Assembly: GCA_021464415.1 (NCBI GenBank)
Contig: CM038468.1
Span: 29,872,969 to 29,936,968, forward strand
Direction: 5' to 3'
Source of the DNA: Lonicera japonica
Lineage: Eukaryota; Streptophyta; Magnoliopsida; Dipsacales; Caprifoliaceae
DNA length: 64,000 nt
In this document: in pieces, positions 27,329 through 46,662 of the stretch
Layout: each line of letters starts with the position of its first letter
Position numbering within the stretch: position 1 is the first letter of the stretch
Translations under genes and position numbers: made by a program
Notes under the pieces: generated by a model
Told to the model about the DNA's origin: nothing
The model's database searches: none
Seen by the model: the letters and a program-made list of their open reading frames with translations, nothing else

Positions 27329-28708
27329 AGTTACACACCTCACAATATTTCCTAATATTGTATTAATTTTCAGAAAAAAAGAGCAGCATATATCGTTAAA
27401 TCATGAGGTTCTTCGAATCTAATGCCTGAAACCATGCAGAAGAAATATGTCCAATGTTGGTTAATTTGATCCGTGCCTGGAAAAGTGAGTGGAGTCATTT
27501 CACTCATTTAATTTACTTCTTCAGTTTAGCTTCATGACATAATAATTAATAATTCTGGGCCTTCTCTTATTAGATCTTAGCCTTCGAGTTAACGGTGATG
27601 AGAACATTCATTGATGTAGAACAGGTAGCGGACCTTTATTTAACAGCACTGGGTCGTCGTAAGCCTGCCTGGCCAAAATCCTTCATTTAGGCCTCCGAAT
27701 CTGTGTATTTACTATTTAAGGCAGGTCTTAATTACACAATAAGTTGAGTTTGGAAAGTCAGATTTGATTTTCGTCAAATCCCGCGCGATCCTTAACATCA
27801 GCACTGCAGAATCCCATAATTTATACAATTTCCTATTTTTTGCAATTTTTTGAATTATTTCGAATTTGTTTCTTTTTTTTACATTTTGTAATCTCTTATA
27901 ATAGAATCTCTTTGTAATCGTGTAGGCAGTTCATCTTTAATAAAATTTTGAGCGTTTTTCTCTATATTGTGAGTTTAAATCCCATTTCATAGTTTTTCGC
28001 TACGTCATTCATGAAGACGATGCAATGTGTAAAATATGTCACTTGGCATTCAAAAAAGATGGAATGACGGCTCCCTAAAGTATTAGATATTTAACATTTG
28101 TTTAAAATTGGATGGCTTAGATTTTAACGAAAACTGTTATTTTTTTAGCTAGGTGAACTCATTAGACATAAACTACCTATCAAGTTTCGAACCATATAAT
28201 TTGTAACCGAATGGTGCAGATTTAATTTTCTTCAACTAGCCTCTAGACTAATGATTCATCACCTTAAAATTGGAATTTGACATATAAACAAATGGAGTAG
28301 AGCCCTCAGTGTTAGCCCTCGCATTTGGGCTCTTGAACATCATATCACTCACTATTATTTTAACATTTTCTATTTAATTTATATATGATCAAATCGCACG
28401 CGCATCGCTTGTGCATAAAAATTTCGTATATTTAATCTTTTATCCATAGCAGCAGACGCATAGCCAATTTTTATTAATTAAATACATGAGCATTAAAATT
28501 CCTAGTTATATTATTCCCTTTCAGCAACATATGCACACATGCAATCCACACCTCACACCATTCATTACATATAATAACATTCTACATTCTTTATTTAACA
28601 CATCCATATCGTCATTTAAACTTAACCCCACCTCCATTTTATTACTCAATCCCAAATTGCTCACAAAGCATGGAGGTGACTCACTTATATATAATCAATT
28701 ATGCATAC
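27329..28708. other. Region 3' of OPR-like copy B
   Basis: Non-coding. It should hold the copy B 3' UTR just below 28709, but no polyadenylation signal can be assigned with confidence. No other gene was recognised. Confidence 0.45.
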
Positions 28709-34990
<6,282 letters not shown>

Positions 34991-36924
34991 TGAGACAACT
35001 AGAAGAGACAATGATTCATAGCTCCTGCAATAACTCTAAGAAAAAGTATGCGGATTCTAAAGTAAAAGTATACCTCTGGGACCCAGCTAATCAGGGTGCC
35101 TCACGTTAACGACAGGCAAAAAGTTATAAATAAAAAAAACTTGTTTTGAAAACCTTATTTAGAAAATTTCGGCATGTAAAGTTCGTATATTTAAGAAACT
35201 GACCTGTAAAAATTTAAAACCGCTTCTTATGAAACATTCTCACATTCAACCACAGCATAAAATCCACTCTACATTTAAATCATTTATACAAATTCACTTG
35301 AAATACAATTTACAAATCAAAACCAAAGTCTGATTCTTAAAAGAAAGTTTATATATAATACAATAAGACCAAAAGGTTTTATACAACATAGTCCTTCTCA
35401 TAAAGGACTACAAAATGGCCCATGGACATCAAAGGCTTCTACAGACGAGAACTGCGTGCCACCTAAGATGCTTAACCTACAAGACTGGTGAAAAAGGGAA
35501 TTATCCAAATCCGGGGTCGGTGGAAACTATATAAGTTTTCATAGGAAAATACAACTAGCAATCAAAGGCATGTGCAAGTTTTATAAAAAGTAAGTATCAT
35601 AGTATAATATGGTACTACGAAAGTAGTGCAAATGCAACACACATTCATGCATGCTGAACCCCACTAGGATCTTATCCTAGACATCGAAAACTATTCACTC
35701 AGTTATTCATTATTACCCCTTACATTCCATAATTATTACGTTACACGTTTTCATGTTCTTCTATGAGTTAACGATATAGAATCATCTATTTAGATCACTA
35801 GCTTCCTAGGATTCATCATACTATGGTATTAGATAATTTCATTTTAATTATAGTGTATTTTGATACTAGTCACCTCATCCCGTTAATAAGTATAGTTTGT
35901 AACATAAACCATTTAGTATACGACTTTACGTATTAGTATATTATGGAATCCTATCATGCATTCACAGTCCAATGTGCATATTATATTACTCCCTCTGTCC
36001 CAATTTAATTGTCCACTATTCTATTTTTGGATGTTCCAAAATAATTGTCCACTTTGTATATTTAGTAGGTCATTAATTATAGCACTTTTTATTATTTTCA
36101 ATATTACCCTTTACGCTCCCACCACTTTCTTTATTTTGGGTCCCGCCACCTTTTTTTATTAGGAGAAAAGTAAAGGGACTTTTTGAAAATAAGTATTTTC
36201 TCTTAGAGTAATTATTATGTCTCCTTAATTTTTAGTTTTTCAAAGCGTGACAATTAAATTAAGACAAAGGGAGTGCATGCTTATATTAACAGTTCAATTT
36301 TTAATCTATTATGTTCATTACAAATTGGCCAATAATTCTAAATATCCCTACATCTATTTCGGTACATAAATTTTCATATTAATAATCAAGGCAATACTTA
36401 AATCAACAAAAGATATGATACAATACAAATAACAACAATAACAATTATAAGAATACATCATGTCTATTATTGTATCACATTTTAGTATAATGCCTCGGTT
36501 TCACCCTGCGGTCGATTAAGCCTAGAGCAAAGATCCTCGAATGATCGCAACCTCTAAAGTACTCATGTCTCTTCCAAGTGAAAGAACCGCCTAAGGACCA
36601 AGTCCTTACTTGTAATTCATTTGGAGATAAACCCACGTAAGACATTTTTTCGAGGATAACACTATAAATACCTAACAAGAAGGACACTAATACAAGCATG
36701 TTCCTCCAAGGATGGAACTACGATAAGATGCATCAACCCTATAGGGTGATTACTTAGTCGTAGTGCAACTACTTCACAAGATACACAGTCTAATTGATAG
36801 TACCACATGAAGTACTCTGCTACCAGAGAAACTAGTACTCCCTGGTCTCTTGGACTCAGCCTTCATTCATGGGAAAGCAATATACAGTAAATATATCACC
36901 ACAATATTTCTAGACACCCCGATC
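34991..36924. other. Spacer between the two gypsy-like arms
   Basis: Mostly LTR-like non-coding sequence, for example GGGAATTATCCAAATCCGGGG near 35500. One Stowaway MITE (35989-36273) lies in it. No coding domain was recognised. Confidence 0.4.
35989..36273. mobile_element. Stowaway MITE (285 bp)
   Basis: Left end CTCCCTCTGTCCCAATTTAA after TA (35987-35988). The right end is the inverted counterpart ending AAGACAAAGGGAG; the following TG replaces the expected TA. It belongs to the same family as 40341-40625, inserted in the opposite orientation. Confidence 0.85.
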
Positions 36925-38160
36925 TGTGACCCCCGCAAGAACCCTAACGACCTTCGAGAACTATTGTTTTTGGAGTCCGGGACCCACCCGAGCACCCGAA
37001 ACTACCCCGAAAGGGTTTGTTGGCCAACAAACCTGTTTTTAAGTGGGATTGTCGCACAACATATCAGTGTGTCGTGCGACAATCACTTTTATGTCGCGCG
37101 ACAATCACTTTTATGTCGCGCGACAAACCCCTCTGCACCCAACCATCCTCTCTCTGACAAATCAGTCTGTCAGAGACATCACTTTAGCCATTTGTCACGC
37201 GACATATGCCCCTTTTGGAGAAGTGTCGCGCGACAATCCTCTCCGAGCAGTATAAGTAAGGCACCACCTCCATGGGTTCCAAACGGCAACTTCTCGCCAA
37301 GGTCTCTACACCAAAACGCCTCATTCTCTTTGATATTTTATAATCTTTAAAGCCTTCTCCAGAAGCATCTGTGATAACCTTTATTTTTGCAAGAGTCTCG
37401 GATCTAATCTTGGCACCTAGAGTGCCATCTTCTAGAGTTAGACCGCCGAAAATATTTCTAAGAGGAAAGCTGATATCCGTCGGAGGTCTTCTCTGCTGTA
37501 TTATATTTTCTCTCTTATTCTTATTATTATCGCCGGGAAGGTAACTAAAGTCTCTTCTAGTAATTAAATAAAATATTTGTATATTAGTTTTATTGTAGAC
37601 CTGTTTAAAACTCGATTTTTCTAACGGGGCGCTGCCCCGCACCCCACGACCTGACTGGGTAGGTCGATCACCGTCCTAGTAAGCGAAGTGGCAACAAGGT
37701 TATGGTAGATTCTTAACGCGCTCGAAAATCAGGTTTTCATTAGTTATTTCCAGAAAGCAGTAGAACATAAGTAAAAGCATCCAAGTTTTCTAACATAGAA
37801 TAAACATATAAGACCACTAGAGACCAAAAGGGCGGAATGGGTGCTTAACACCTTCCCAAACCATAATATAATTCCCGAACCCTATAGAATCCTGGTTTCG
37901 TAGACAAACATGTAAAGAAAGGCTTATCTGTAGCCTTTCCTCTTACACAACTATTTTGTCCGTTTTCTCGTAAAACGTACTGGCGACTCTGAACGAACCC
38001 CCTTGCATCTAGAAATAGGATAGAGGGACACCCGATATGAATTATCAACACATAGAAGCAAATGGAACAACGGAATTATTTTCGATGTTTCAGACTCTCA
38101 AACCAGAGGGATTGAGACCCGGGGGTCGCATTTGCGAATTCTCACAGTATGATCCGAGAC
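36925..38160 (+). mobile_element. Gypsy-like LTR end plus start of internal region (right arm of a head-to-head pair)
   Basis: This is the plus-strand counterpart of 33081-34990. It has a palindrome array at 37015-37238 and an AGACCAAAAGGGC...GGGTGCTTAACACC block near 37818-37850. A possible TGG-initial primer-binding sequence (TGGCGACTCTGAAC) lies at 37980. An ORF starts MNYQHIEANG at about 38036. It is broken after about 40 codons. Confidence 0.5.
37015..37238. repeat. Array of TTGTCGCGCGACAA-like palindromes, right arm
   Basis: It opens with the perfect palindrome GTTTGTTGGCCAACAAAC (37015-37032). Then come about six TGTCGCGCGACA-type copies, two of them in an exact tandem (TTTTATGTCGCGCGACAA). 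The last lies at about 37224-37236. Confidence 0.75.
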
Positions 38161-38199
38161 ATATATCTCGATAATATTAACAAATGTCCAAGCTAACTA

Positions 38200-38700
38200 G
38201 GTCTAAATGCAACATATAATACTTTGTAAAAATAAGTTGAATAATATTGTTCCCACTTCATATGATGCTTTGAACTAAACTTAAAGCTCCATGGAGGAGA
38301 ATTGGTGGCTAAACCTCATGCTCAAGCTTTCCCTTTATGAGCTCCAATGGTGGATTTAAAAAAGGAGAAGATGATGAATAGTGCTTTTGTGTGTATAATC
38401 CCTGAACTTAGATGAGAAATCCACCATATGATCCCTTAAATCTCTCATTTCTCACTCTAGAACTTTCTAGGCATGTGGAAGAAGGTTAAGGCTAGAAATA
38501 GAGGAGAAATAATGGTTTGACTGTATAAATATTGGGTCAAAGCTCTAGAAAATTCGTTTCCAGGGCTCCAAGATCGATCTTGGAAGTTTTCAGCCAAAGT
38601 TTTGCTTCCCACTGCTCATTGTTGGTATTTTGCTCATAACTCCTTGCTCGGAACTTAGGTTCCGATGATCTTTATATCAACCACCAAACAAAATTTTATC
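38200..38700 (+). mobile_element. LTR-type fragment
   Basis: Non-coding sequence with the CATAACTCCTTGCTCGGAAC block (38635) that also occurs in the solo LTR at 21971. An 18-bp perfect palindrome, TCCAAGATCGATCTTGGA, lies at 38567-38584. Borders not found. Confidence 0.4.
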
Positions 38701-38845
38701 ATGGAAAATGCTACAAAGTAAGAAGACATCTCACCATATGTCTCAACTTATTTTCCCAATTTCTCACAAAAATCAACTATTTTTTTTTATTTTCCTTTTC
38801 TATGTTGTTATCAAAAAAACTCTTAAACTCTTAAACTATTTTATT

Positions 38846-39205
38846 TTTTTGGCAAACTACACTTCATACTATCAACTTGTGTCATTTGTACACATCCGTC
38901 AAATTTCGTTAGAATCACTAATGCTGGGGGTGGCAAAATGACACTTTCATTTCCCTCCATTTTTATTAGCTAACTTTGCGGGCCCAAATCTCTTTAATAC
39001 GATATTCAAATGACTCACCGTTTGAACAATTGGTTAGAACATATATCTTGTATTAAAGATTTATGAGCACGTAAAGTTGGTTGATAAAACTAGAGGGAAA
39101 TGAAAGTGCCATTTTGCCCCCTCCAACGTTAGTTAAACTAACATAATTTGATGAAAGGGTCAAAATGTCACAAATTGATAGTTTGACATGTAGTTTGTAA
39201 AAAAA
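38846..39205. mobile_element. Foldback MITE-like element
   Basis: The arms pair over about 130 bp: left GGCAAACTACACTTCATACT, right reverse complement TACAAACTACATGTCAAACT. Shared inner blocks include TGACACTTTCATTTCCCTC. No coding frame. Confidence 0.65.
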
Positions 39206-40338
39206 ATAAATAAAAATTAAGCGTCAAAATAGCAATTAGAAATAGTTAAAGGGATAAATATAGAGTTAACTCTTATGGGTTCTTGTGGTTAATTACTCGT
39301 TTAGTAGGTGCATAAGAAAATGCAAAAGGGCCATGAAAGATGTTGCCCTTGCGGAAATGAAGTGGTAAACTTTCTCAAAACCCTAAATTATTACCAAAAA
39401 AATAAATAAAATCCTTTCACTAATTCAACATATGATCTATATATTTTTAACTATCGATCTACTACACCTCATTGCAGTAAATCTACATAATATGGAACCT
39501 TGGTGTGGTTCCATTAATCTCTAAGTAATCATTCTTGATCATCCGAACTCCAAAAGAATATTATTAGTAAAATTCAAGCATACGGAGGAAATACAACATT
39601 TAGAAAAAGAGATTTTCATTTATATGTCCCATGGTTGAAAAAAGATGTCCAGGGAATTATTTTCCAATAAAATCAAAGATTTTTCTTGATATATATATAT
39701 ATATATAACTAGCCAATACCGGTATTTACGACAGTACACGCATGTGCTTATAACTAATTGCTCGTTTGTAACACATTTTAGAATCATATTTTCTTGTACC
39801 AAAGATTTGTGCATTTCAAATTAGGAATTTCCACAATGCATTTATTATATACGTACTCAATTCGCTATAAAAAAATTTTCTTTTTTTTGTAAAAGATGTT
39901 GATAATGGATAATAAGTTTTTGTAAAAGACGTGAGCTTGGTCATGATTTTAGACCGTACGTCTCTCATCACAATCTTTGACTATGACTAAGAAAGTTGTT
40001 CACAAACTTAGTGTCAAGTTACACAAGTCACAAATTAGTTTAAATAATCAAATTTTAAGGCCGGACGAAAGTTGTGACATTGTTTAACACAAATGTCACA
40101 AATTACTCTAAATAATCACGCTCTCATCATCTGTTTATTACTATTCATCTAGCAAAATTTCTAACATTTTTTTTCCCCCTAATCCACAATTAATCTAATT
40201 TTTTCAAGTTTTTCTATCATATACTATTTCCCTTATAATTTTGTCAAAAAAATGTAAACAAATAGTTTCTAACCCATCAAATAACGGGTCCCACTGTTTT
40301 AATTATTGAAAAATAACTATTGTAATGGTCATCAATAA
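39206..40338. other. Non-coding AT-rich DNA
   Basis: No gene or transposon end was recognised. (AT)n at about 39691-39708. Confidence 0.5.
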
Positions 40339-40340
40339 TA

Positions 40341-40625
40341 CTCCCTCCGTCCCAATTTAATTGTCCAACTTTGAGAAACTAAAACTTAAAGAGATATAAT
40401 GATTACTCTAAAAGAAAATGTTTATTTCTAAAAATAACCTTTACTTTTTCTCTAATACAAAAAGGTGGCGGGACCTACAATAAAAAAAGTGGTGATAGCT
40501 TAAAGGGTAGCATTGGAAATAATAAAAAGTGCTCTAATTAAAGACTTGCTAAATATAGAAAGTGGACAACTATTTTGAAACATCTAAAAATAAAATAATG
40601 AATAATTAAATTGGGACGGATGTAG
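40341..40625. mobile_element. Stowaway MITE (285 bp)
   Basis: CTCCCTCCGTCCCAATTTAA at the left; the inverted counterpart ends AAATTGGGACGGATGTAG at the right. TA target duplication on both sides (40339-40340, 40626-40627). It has the same length as the copy at 35989-36273. Confidence 0.9.
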
Positions 40626-41023
40626 TATTATTTATTTAAACAATCCATTAAATAGGATTTTAATTATCCAATTTTTCTTGGGAACGGATACTCTACAGTT
40701 GGCAAATCCACTGCAGAGGTAAAGTCTTAAAAAGATCTCAAACATTATTCCAAATTGTTGCTTTAAGAAGTTGACATGTCCTCAATTAAATAAATATAAA
40801 CCACACCACAGTCCACACCATTCCCAAGCTTTTGGAGTTCAACGGCGTCATCGACTTTTCTCTTCTATATTCTGACCCATTTCAAGATCTGGAGAAGTGC
40901 ATAATTATATAACATATCTCTGTAATACAAACGCACGGATGTTGTGTGTGTTAGAGAGATATTAACCCAATAATTTTTTTCAGAATTTTTTTTTTGAGAT
41001 TCATAGAATACATGTATCATTTA

Positions 41024-41378
41024 GACCTCGTTTGATTCAGGTATTAGGATCAGTGGGATTAATAATATCAGTATTAATAGTACTGGACTATTAATCCTTG
41101 TATTAATTTAATACCAATACCCTGTTTGATTCATGTAGTATTAATACTGGGATATTTCATGCTAATGTTAATACCATGTTTGGTTCTGTAACTCGTATAC
41201 GGACTTATATTTTGGACTAACAAATTTTTTTTTTTTTAAAAAATAGCACAAAGAGTGGTATTAAGTTAGTACCGCTATTAGTAATCCCAGTACGTTTATG
41301 CGAATCAAACAAGGTATTATAAAAAAAATAGTATTAATAATCTCATACCACTTTTTAATACGCGAATCAAACGAGGCC
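41024..41378. mobile_element. Tourist (PIF/Harbinger) MITE
   Basis: Terminal repeats GACCTCGTTTGATTC and GAATCAAACGAGGCC (14 of 15 match when inverted). TTA target duplication at 41021-41023 and 41379-41381. It is 355 bp and internally repeats ATTAATACC/GGTATTAAT segments. Confidence 0.85.
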
Positions 41379-41381
41379 TTA

Positions 41382-43316
41382 GTGTATTCAGCTACTCTCT
41401 AAAATAAATTATAGTTTTGAGCAAGGATTCTTATAAACTTGTTTTCCTATTTTATATAGATCCACACAATAATCTCAAAAGTGGTAAAACAAGCATTGAT
41501 TCATCTTGAGATTTGTCAAAATTCTTAATTTAATCAAGAATTAAACAAAACAGGATATAGAGGAGAACAAGGCTCGTCCTTTTGTTCCTTTTGCTGATGC
41601 TCTTTTCTTTTGTCTTCCTTCAGTTCTGTCCTTTCCTCATTTCTCCCTTTTTTGTTCTCTGTTGTCTTTCTCTTTTAGGTATTTGCCCAACAAGATTTTG
41701 GGAAGAGAGAAGATGGTATAAATGTAAGTCATAGTGATGTGAGTAGAAAGGAAGGGAATTTGACGGGGAGCTTTCCAGGTGGAGTTCCAGCAAATACAAA
41801 ATTTTTGGTAGCCGGCAATTGACACTTTCTACGAAAGAGATTAGTCGAAGTGCGTAAAAGTTAGTCCAAATATCATTAGCATAGACCAAAAAAATCTTAA
41901 AGTTAACACGATAGCAGTACATATTAAAGGATTTTGCAACGTGTCTGAAACTTTGGTCCTGTCTGATTGCGTTTTCAGAGAGCATTTTCATAGAATGAAA
42001 ATGAGAAAATGAAAATGCATTTTTAGAGAATAAAAACGCGTCTAGTAGCTAGTTGAAAACTGTTTTCAGAAAACAAAAACAGCGAAAATGCAGTGGACCC
42101 GTTCCTAATTTTCTTACCTTAATTTAAAGATCCTCTTAATGTTCAAAGGAGGTCAATTAAAGTTCCTTACAAATGTACTAAACTTATAGCATAGAGGGAA
42201 AATAATAAAACTTTTAATATCCAAGAAAGAGATAATATGAACCTGACCCAAATTTAGAACAAGTCAGAACAGTTTAATTTTTAGAATTGACATCTAAATT
42301 GAAGCTAATGAAATGTCAAATATGCCATTAGAAATATCATCAAATATCAAAGCTAAATTGGTCCTGTCAAAAGGGTTAAATTTATGCGAATATGAACCCG
42401 AACTAAATTTGTGTCAAGTTTTTTGTTGTGCAACCCACATCTGACTTGACCTTAAAAAAATCGGTATGTAGGATATCTATAATGAAATTTAATATGCATG
42501 AATTTCCGATTAAAAAAACACGACCCAATTGGCTGTGCATATTTTGTATAATAAATTTTACAAATAAGAATTTACATTGCAGTTCTGACAATTAATTAAA
42601 GTCTATCTAAATGAGAATTGGAATTTTATTTTTTTTTATATATTATAAGATAATATTTTAAATTATTGAAACACAATTTAGTAATAAAAACTAATTATTG
42701 AATATATTTTTCTACTAATATTTAATATTTTATTTTTGGAAAATTAAGAAATATAAATAATCCTAATTTAGTTCATTCATACTTTTGAATAAAATAAAAG
42801 TCCTTTTGATTTATTAACATATATTAACATTGGATATTTCAAACATAATACTACTATTTGACTCTTTAATTTGAATATAATACCAAACCATTAAAGAGAC
42901 GAAAGAAAGGCACTCTAACTAAGTTTAATATATAAATTTCAAATCAGACCTCACACTTGACCACTTAGCGAGGAAACTCGTAATGAATATATATATATAT
43001 ATATATAATTTAGACAACTTTCATTAATTTATTTAATTTGCCACAAAACACGCAATAATTTTAACAAACGCCAACATAAACGAGTTAATAAGGAACACTT
43101 TATTTAATACATATATAGTGCACACTTCGCGTCCTTATTTAATATCATATATCATAGACGCATACATGGTTAATTTACACAAAATTTTTGACACATAACA
43201 TTGTACCACATACTATTAGGAACAAATTTTAACACGAGCATTGATAGTCCTTTATTGAATTAGCTAAAAACACTCGGCACCATAATGCAAACGGTAAAGC
43301 AAACTCTTGTTTCACC
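41382..43316. other. Non-coding AT-rich DNA
   Basis: A 123-codon minus-strand ORF (41620-41991) has only weak LRR-like hints (LVGQIPK) and was not accepted. A MITE-like fold lies at about 41966-42090 (GCGTTTTCAGAGAGC). (AT)n at about 42985-43008. Confidence 0.4.
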
Positions 43317-44000
43317 TTAACAACAGCAGGGATACCTAGGAATGATGCCTTTCAAAGAGTGGAAACCATCACTACTCAGAGTCACACTTTTAATAATGTA
43401 ATCACGTGTGGTCGCAGGGGCATGATTGATGAGAGCATAACTATTGCCTTTAAATATATAAGCTTCATTTGCTGTTTTAGCCGAAAATGCTGCATTCATT
43501 TGCTGCTTTAGCCAAAAATGCTGCATCCAAGCCATCCTTGAAAACAGTACCTTTCAAAGAAGGGAAACTGAGAGTAATCTTTTTGGGAGGGTTAAGCAAA
43601 TAATCCTTGGTTGTACTTGCTACAAAATTAATAAGTGCGTATTGATCTCCCTTAAATATATAGGCTTCCTTACATCGGGAAGAAGCAAAGGCTGCATCAA
43701 TACCATGTTCAAAAATGGTATTTTTCAAAGAGTAGAAGCCATCAGTGATCTTCTTCGGTCCTCTAATAATATTGCCAGTCACAAAGTTAAGGAGCATGTA
43801 TATATTACTCCTAAATATATACACCTCATTTTTTGTAGAAGAGGTAAATGCAGCATCGATTCCAGTAGCAAAAATTGTATTTCTTAGAGGGAAAGAAATC
43901 ACCGATGCTCATGGGTCCTTTAATAATGAAGTCTTTAGTTGTGCCAGGCGCATAATTGATTCGCAAGCATTGGTCATGATCTTGAAAATCTCTTTCGCAC
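43317..44000 (-). pseudogene. Hemopexin-repeat (albumin-2-like) protein, broken
   Basis: Plant albumin-2-type proteins consist of four hemopexin-like blades. Here repeated DAAF...EAYIFKGDQYALINF and ITDGFYSLKNTIF-type motifs are readable on the minus strand. 43902-43477 gives about two and a half blades, and 43535-43317 continues in another frame. The last shift lies in a short local duplication (GCTGCATTCATTTGCTGC) near 43490. Upstream, about 43985-43905, an INYAPGTTKDFIIKGP segment continues the first blade in a third frame. The N-terminal part is missing. At least two frameshifts make it a pseudogene. Confidence 0.75.
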
Positions 44001-44085
44001 TAACACCTACTTCAGTCTAAACCGTTTCCCCAATTATAGATGCCAATAGCTTTGACATAAACATATTTGACCTCTTACCCATCAT

Positions 44086-44283
44086 CTAACCCATACACTC
44101 GTGCTCATTAACAAGCTTCTTTATGAAAAAGCCTCTATCCGACCATCCTAGTACATCATAAACAAACCATTCATAACCTTGCAACTCAGTTTTAGAACAC
44201 ACAGCACTCACTTGACGCCAATCATTTTTTATGAATTCAACCTCAAACCCAATTGTAAAAAAGTATTTTTCCAACTCCATCAT
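44086..44283 (-). pseudogene. MULE (MuDR-type) transposase N-terminal fragment
   Basis: A 65-codon frame with the pattern GFEVEFIKNDWRQVSAVC...FIKKLVNEHEC. This fits the MuDR N-terminal domain, where the family has F.KNDKKRVRV.C...I..L..EHTC. It lies directly upstream of the hemopexin pseudogene, same strand. The sequence between them (about 43990-44030) also reads EVGVSAKEIFKIM in one frame. No MULE TIRs were found. Confidence 0.55.
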
Positions 44284-44619
44284 GAGACTACTAATGCCAT
44301 ATATACCGGTTTAATCAATAGACAATGTTGTACGATTGGTCATTACGTCTCATATCATCGAACACAAGATTTCACATTGAATCAGTTTCTAAAAAGCCCA
44401 AAACTTTATAGATTCACTTGTTTTATCACATCTAATATTATCAAAACATATTTCTTAAATCACAACACAGTAATTTCCTAATTTCCAACATGCTTGGTGA
44501 AATAGGAAATACATCGTTTTCATCCCATCCCCAAAATCTCATTATCTAAAGCAAGCATAGAAAGCTATAGAGTAATAGCAATAGCACGCAAGACCTGAGT
44601 TATAAACACGCACATGTTC

Positions 44620-44880
44620 TACTTAAGAGACCAAAAGGGCAAATTGGGTGTCTAATACCTTCCGATTTCGTAACTTAATCCCCAAGTCCATCCGAATTAA
44701 CTAGTTTCGTAAATTATGTATAAGAGGATATTTAGTCCATAAATATGTCTCTTTTATATGGACCTTTTATTTGTTTAGTAAAACAAACAGGCAACTCTGA
44801 CATCTTTCAAAACTAATTTTCAAAACATAACAAAATCATCGCCTATAAGGACTAGGTGTTGAGAACGCAGGTTCTCACAG
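44620..44880 (+). mobile_element. Third, diverged copy of the gypsy-like AGACCAAAAGGGC block
   Basis: It shares AGAGACCAAAAGGGCAAA, GGGTGTCTAATACCTTCC and CAGGCAACTCTGAC with the arms at 33.6 and 37.8 kb. It ends near a GTTCTCACAGTAT block also seen at 38140-38152. Truncated remnant. Confidence 0.5.
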
Positions 44881-45378
44881 TATAAAAATGAAATATTTTG
44901 GCTCAATCACGTCCTCTAACTAATTTATTGCTAGTCCCTAGCATTGGAGTGATAAAATAGAACCAAACTCTAAAACAAAAACATAAAATAAAGAAAGAAA
45001 AACACATAATCCTAAACTAAATAGTTGCATTAAGCATATGCAATAAGCCTTTAAACCTCTAGGTCGCTCCTAATAAGACGAGTTGCGTCTCAAGAGGGTT
45101 TGCAATTAATATACCCACAAAATTTCTAATTATAATTCAAGTCAAGTCCCTAATATGTCATATATTATGCATATATTATTCCTCAAGTGGCTCAACAAAT
45201 ATTCCAAATGACATAATAATGCATTAACAAAAGATGTACAAGAGAAATCGCAAACTTAATGTAATTAAAAGCATGAATTAATATATAAATAAATCATATA
45301 GTAAGTGCGTAGACAAATTCATTGACTTTAAACTTTTAAAAACAATCATAGATTCATGTTTTGTTCATGATAAGCATT
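44881..45378. other. Non-coding AT-rich DNA
   Basis: No gene recognised. It contains CTCTAGGTCGCTCC and other unassigned sequence before the solo LTR. Confidence 0.4.
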
Positions 45379-46662
45379 GACTTTGATGTGCCAAGAAATT
45401 TGTATATTTTAGTCTAGTAATTTATACTTTAGGAGAATCTATTATTACTAATATTTATATTTTTAGCGATTCTCAGGTACTAGAAAAAAATTGAAGAAAA
45501 TTGAAGCAAATGAAGTCCCCTAAGGTGGTTTAATACTTCTGGACACATAACTTTTTACTTGGAACTTCAAATTGTGTGATTCTTGAACTCATTTTGGAGA
45601 TAATTTTGAGAGTTACAACTTTCTAGTTTATCACTTTTTCAAATTTAGCCATGTAGAGGCCTGAAAATGCGATGCAAAATGAAGAAGTTAAAATGGCAAA
45701 TATTCATTATATTCAATTATGGGCTCATTCATATATTTGCTATTAATATTAAACAAGCCCAACCATAGAAAGGCCCAAGTCCAAGTGTTAAAACAGCCAT
45801 ATATGAGCTTATGGGATTAGGCAACCAAGCATAAGCCCATTCAATTTTGCCTTTTAATTGCTAGCCAAGATTCCTAATTAAAAGAGAATGCTTCACCCAA
45901 TATTTTGGATTGTGACAAGACTTTGAAGATTGAAGGTTTATTTTTATTATTCAATTAATTTAATAACAAGTAAGTTTAGTTTAATTTTATTATTTTTTGT
46001 TTATTTAATTTTATTCATGATAGCGTAAATTTGTGCGAGGATTAGGCTGAGTATGTTTAATTGATTATGTTGTACGTATTTTTACTAATTGACACTACCA
46101 ATTTAATACTTGAATGTTAAATACAATTGATGTCTATTTTAATCAATAAAAATAAAGTTGAATTCTTATTATTTTTTGTTGGATTTATCTTATGATTTGT
46201 TAAGAATGGATATAGGGTGTGTTTTGACGGATATAGAACATGTTTTGATTTTATACATAAGTTTGGCTGTGAAAAAATTATAACTAAATTTTATAAATTA
46301 ATTAAACTTGAATGATTTTATTTTTTGCAAATAATAGAGTCAAGAGAACAATTTATTGCGAGACAAAAGTACAGTTTACGTGCATGAATACATAGGAAGA
46401 TGATATTAAATATATGATTTTGAAACTCTAGTAAATTAATTCATTAATTTTGTTACCTCGCTTAGTGAAAATTTAACAAGGTAATTATAAAACATACTAT
46501 TTGAGTTTCTGTGGGATCGACATTTCTTGCGTGCTATATTATCAACTGATTCGTACGCTTGCGAGTATTAGAATTTACAGAGCTGGCCCTGGGGCAGGGC
46601 GACCGCCTAGGGCCCAAAAGTAAAGAGGGGTACCAAAATTTTTTATGTATATATATGTTAAA

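Noticed and set aside
41620..41991. 123-codon minus-strand ORF with LRR-like LVGQIPK
   Set aside because: Only one short motif, no repeat periodicity, and overlapping ORFs in other frames look equally plausible.
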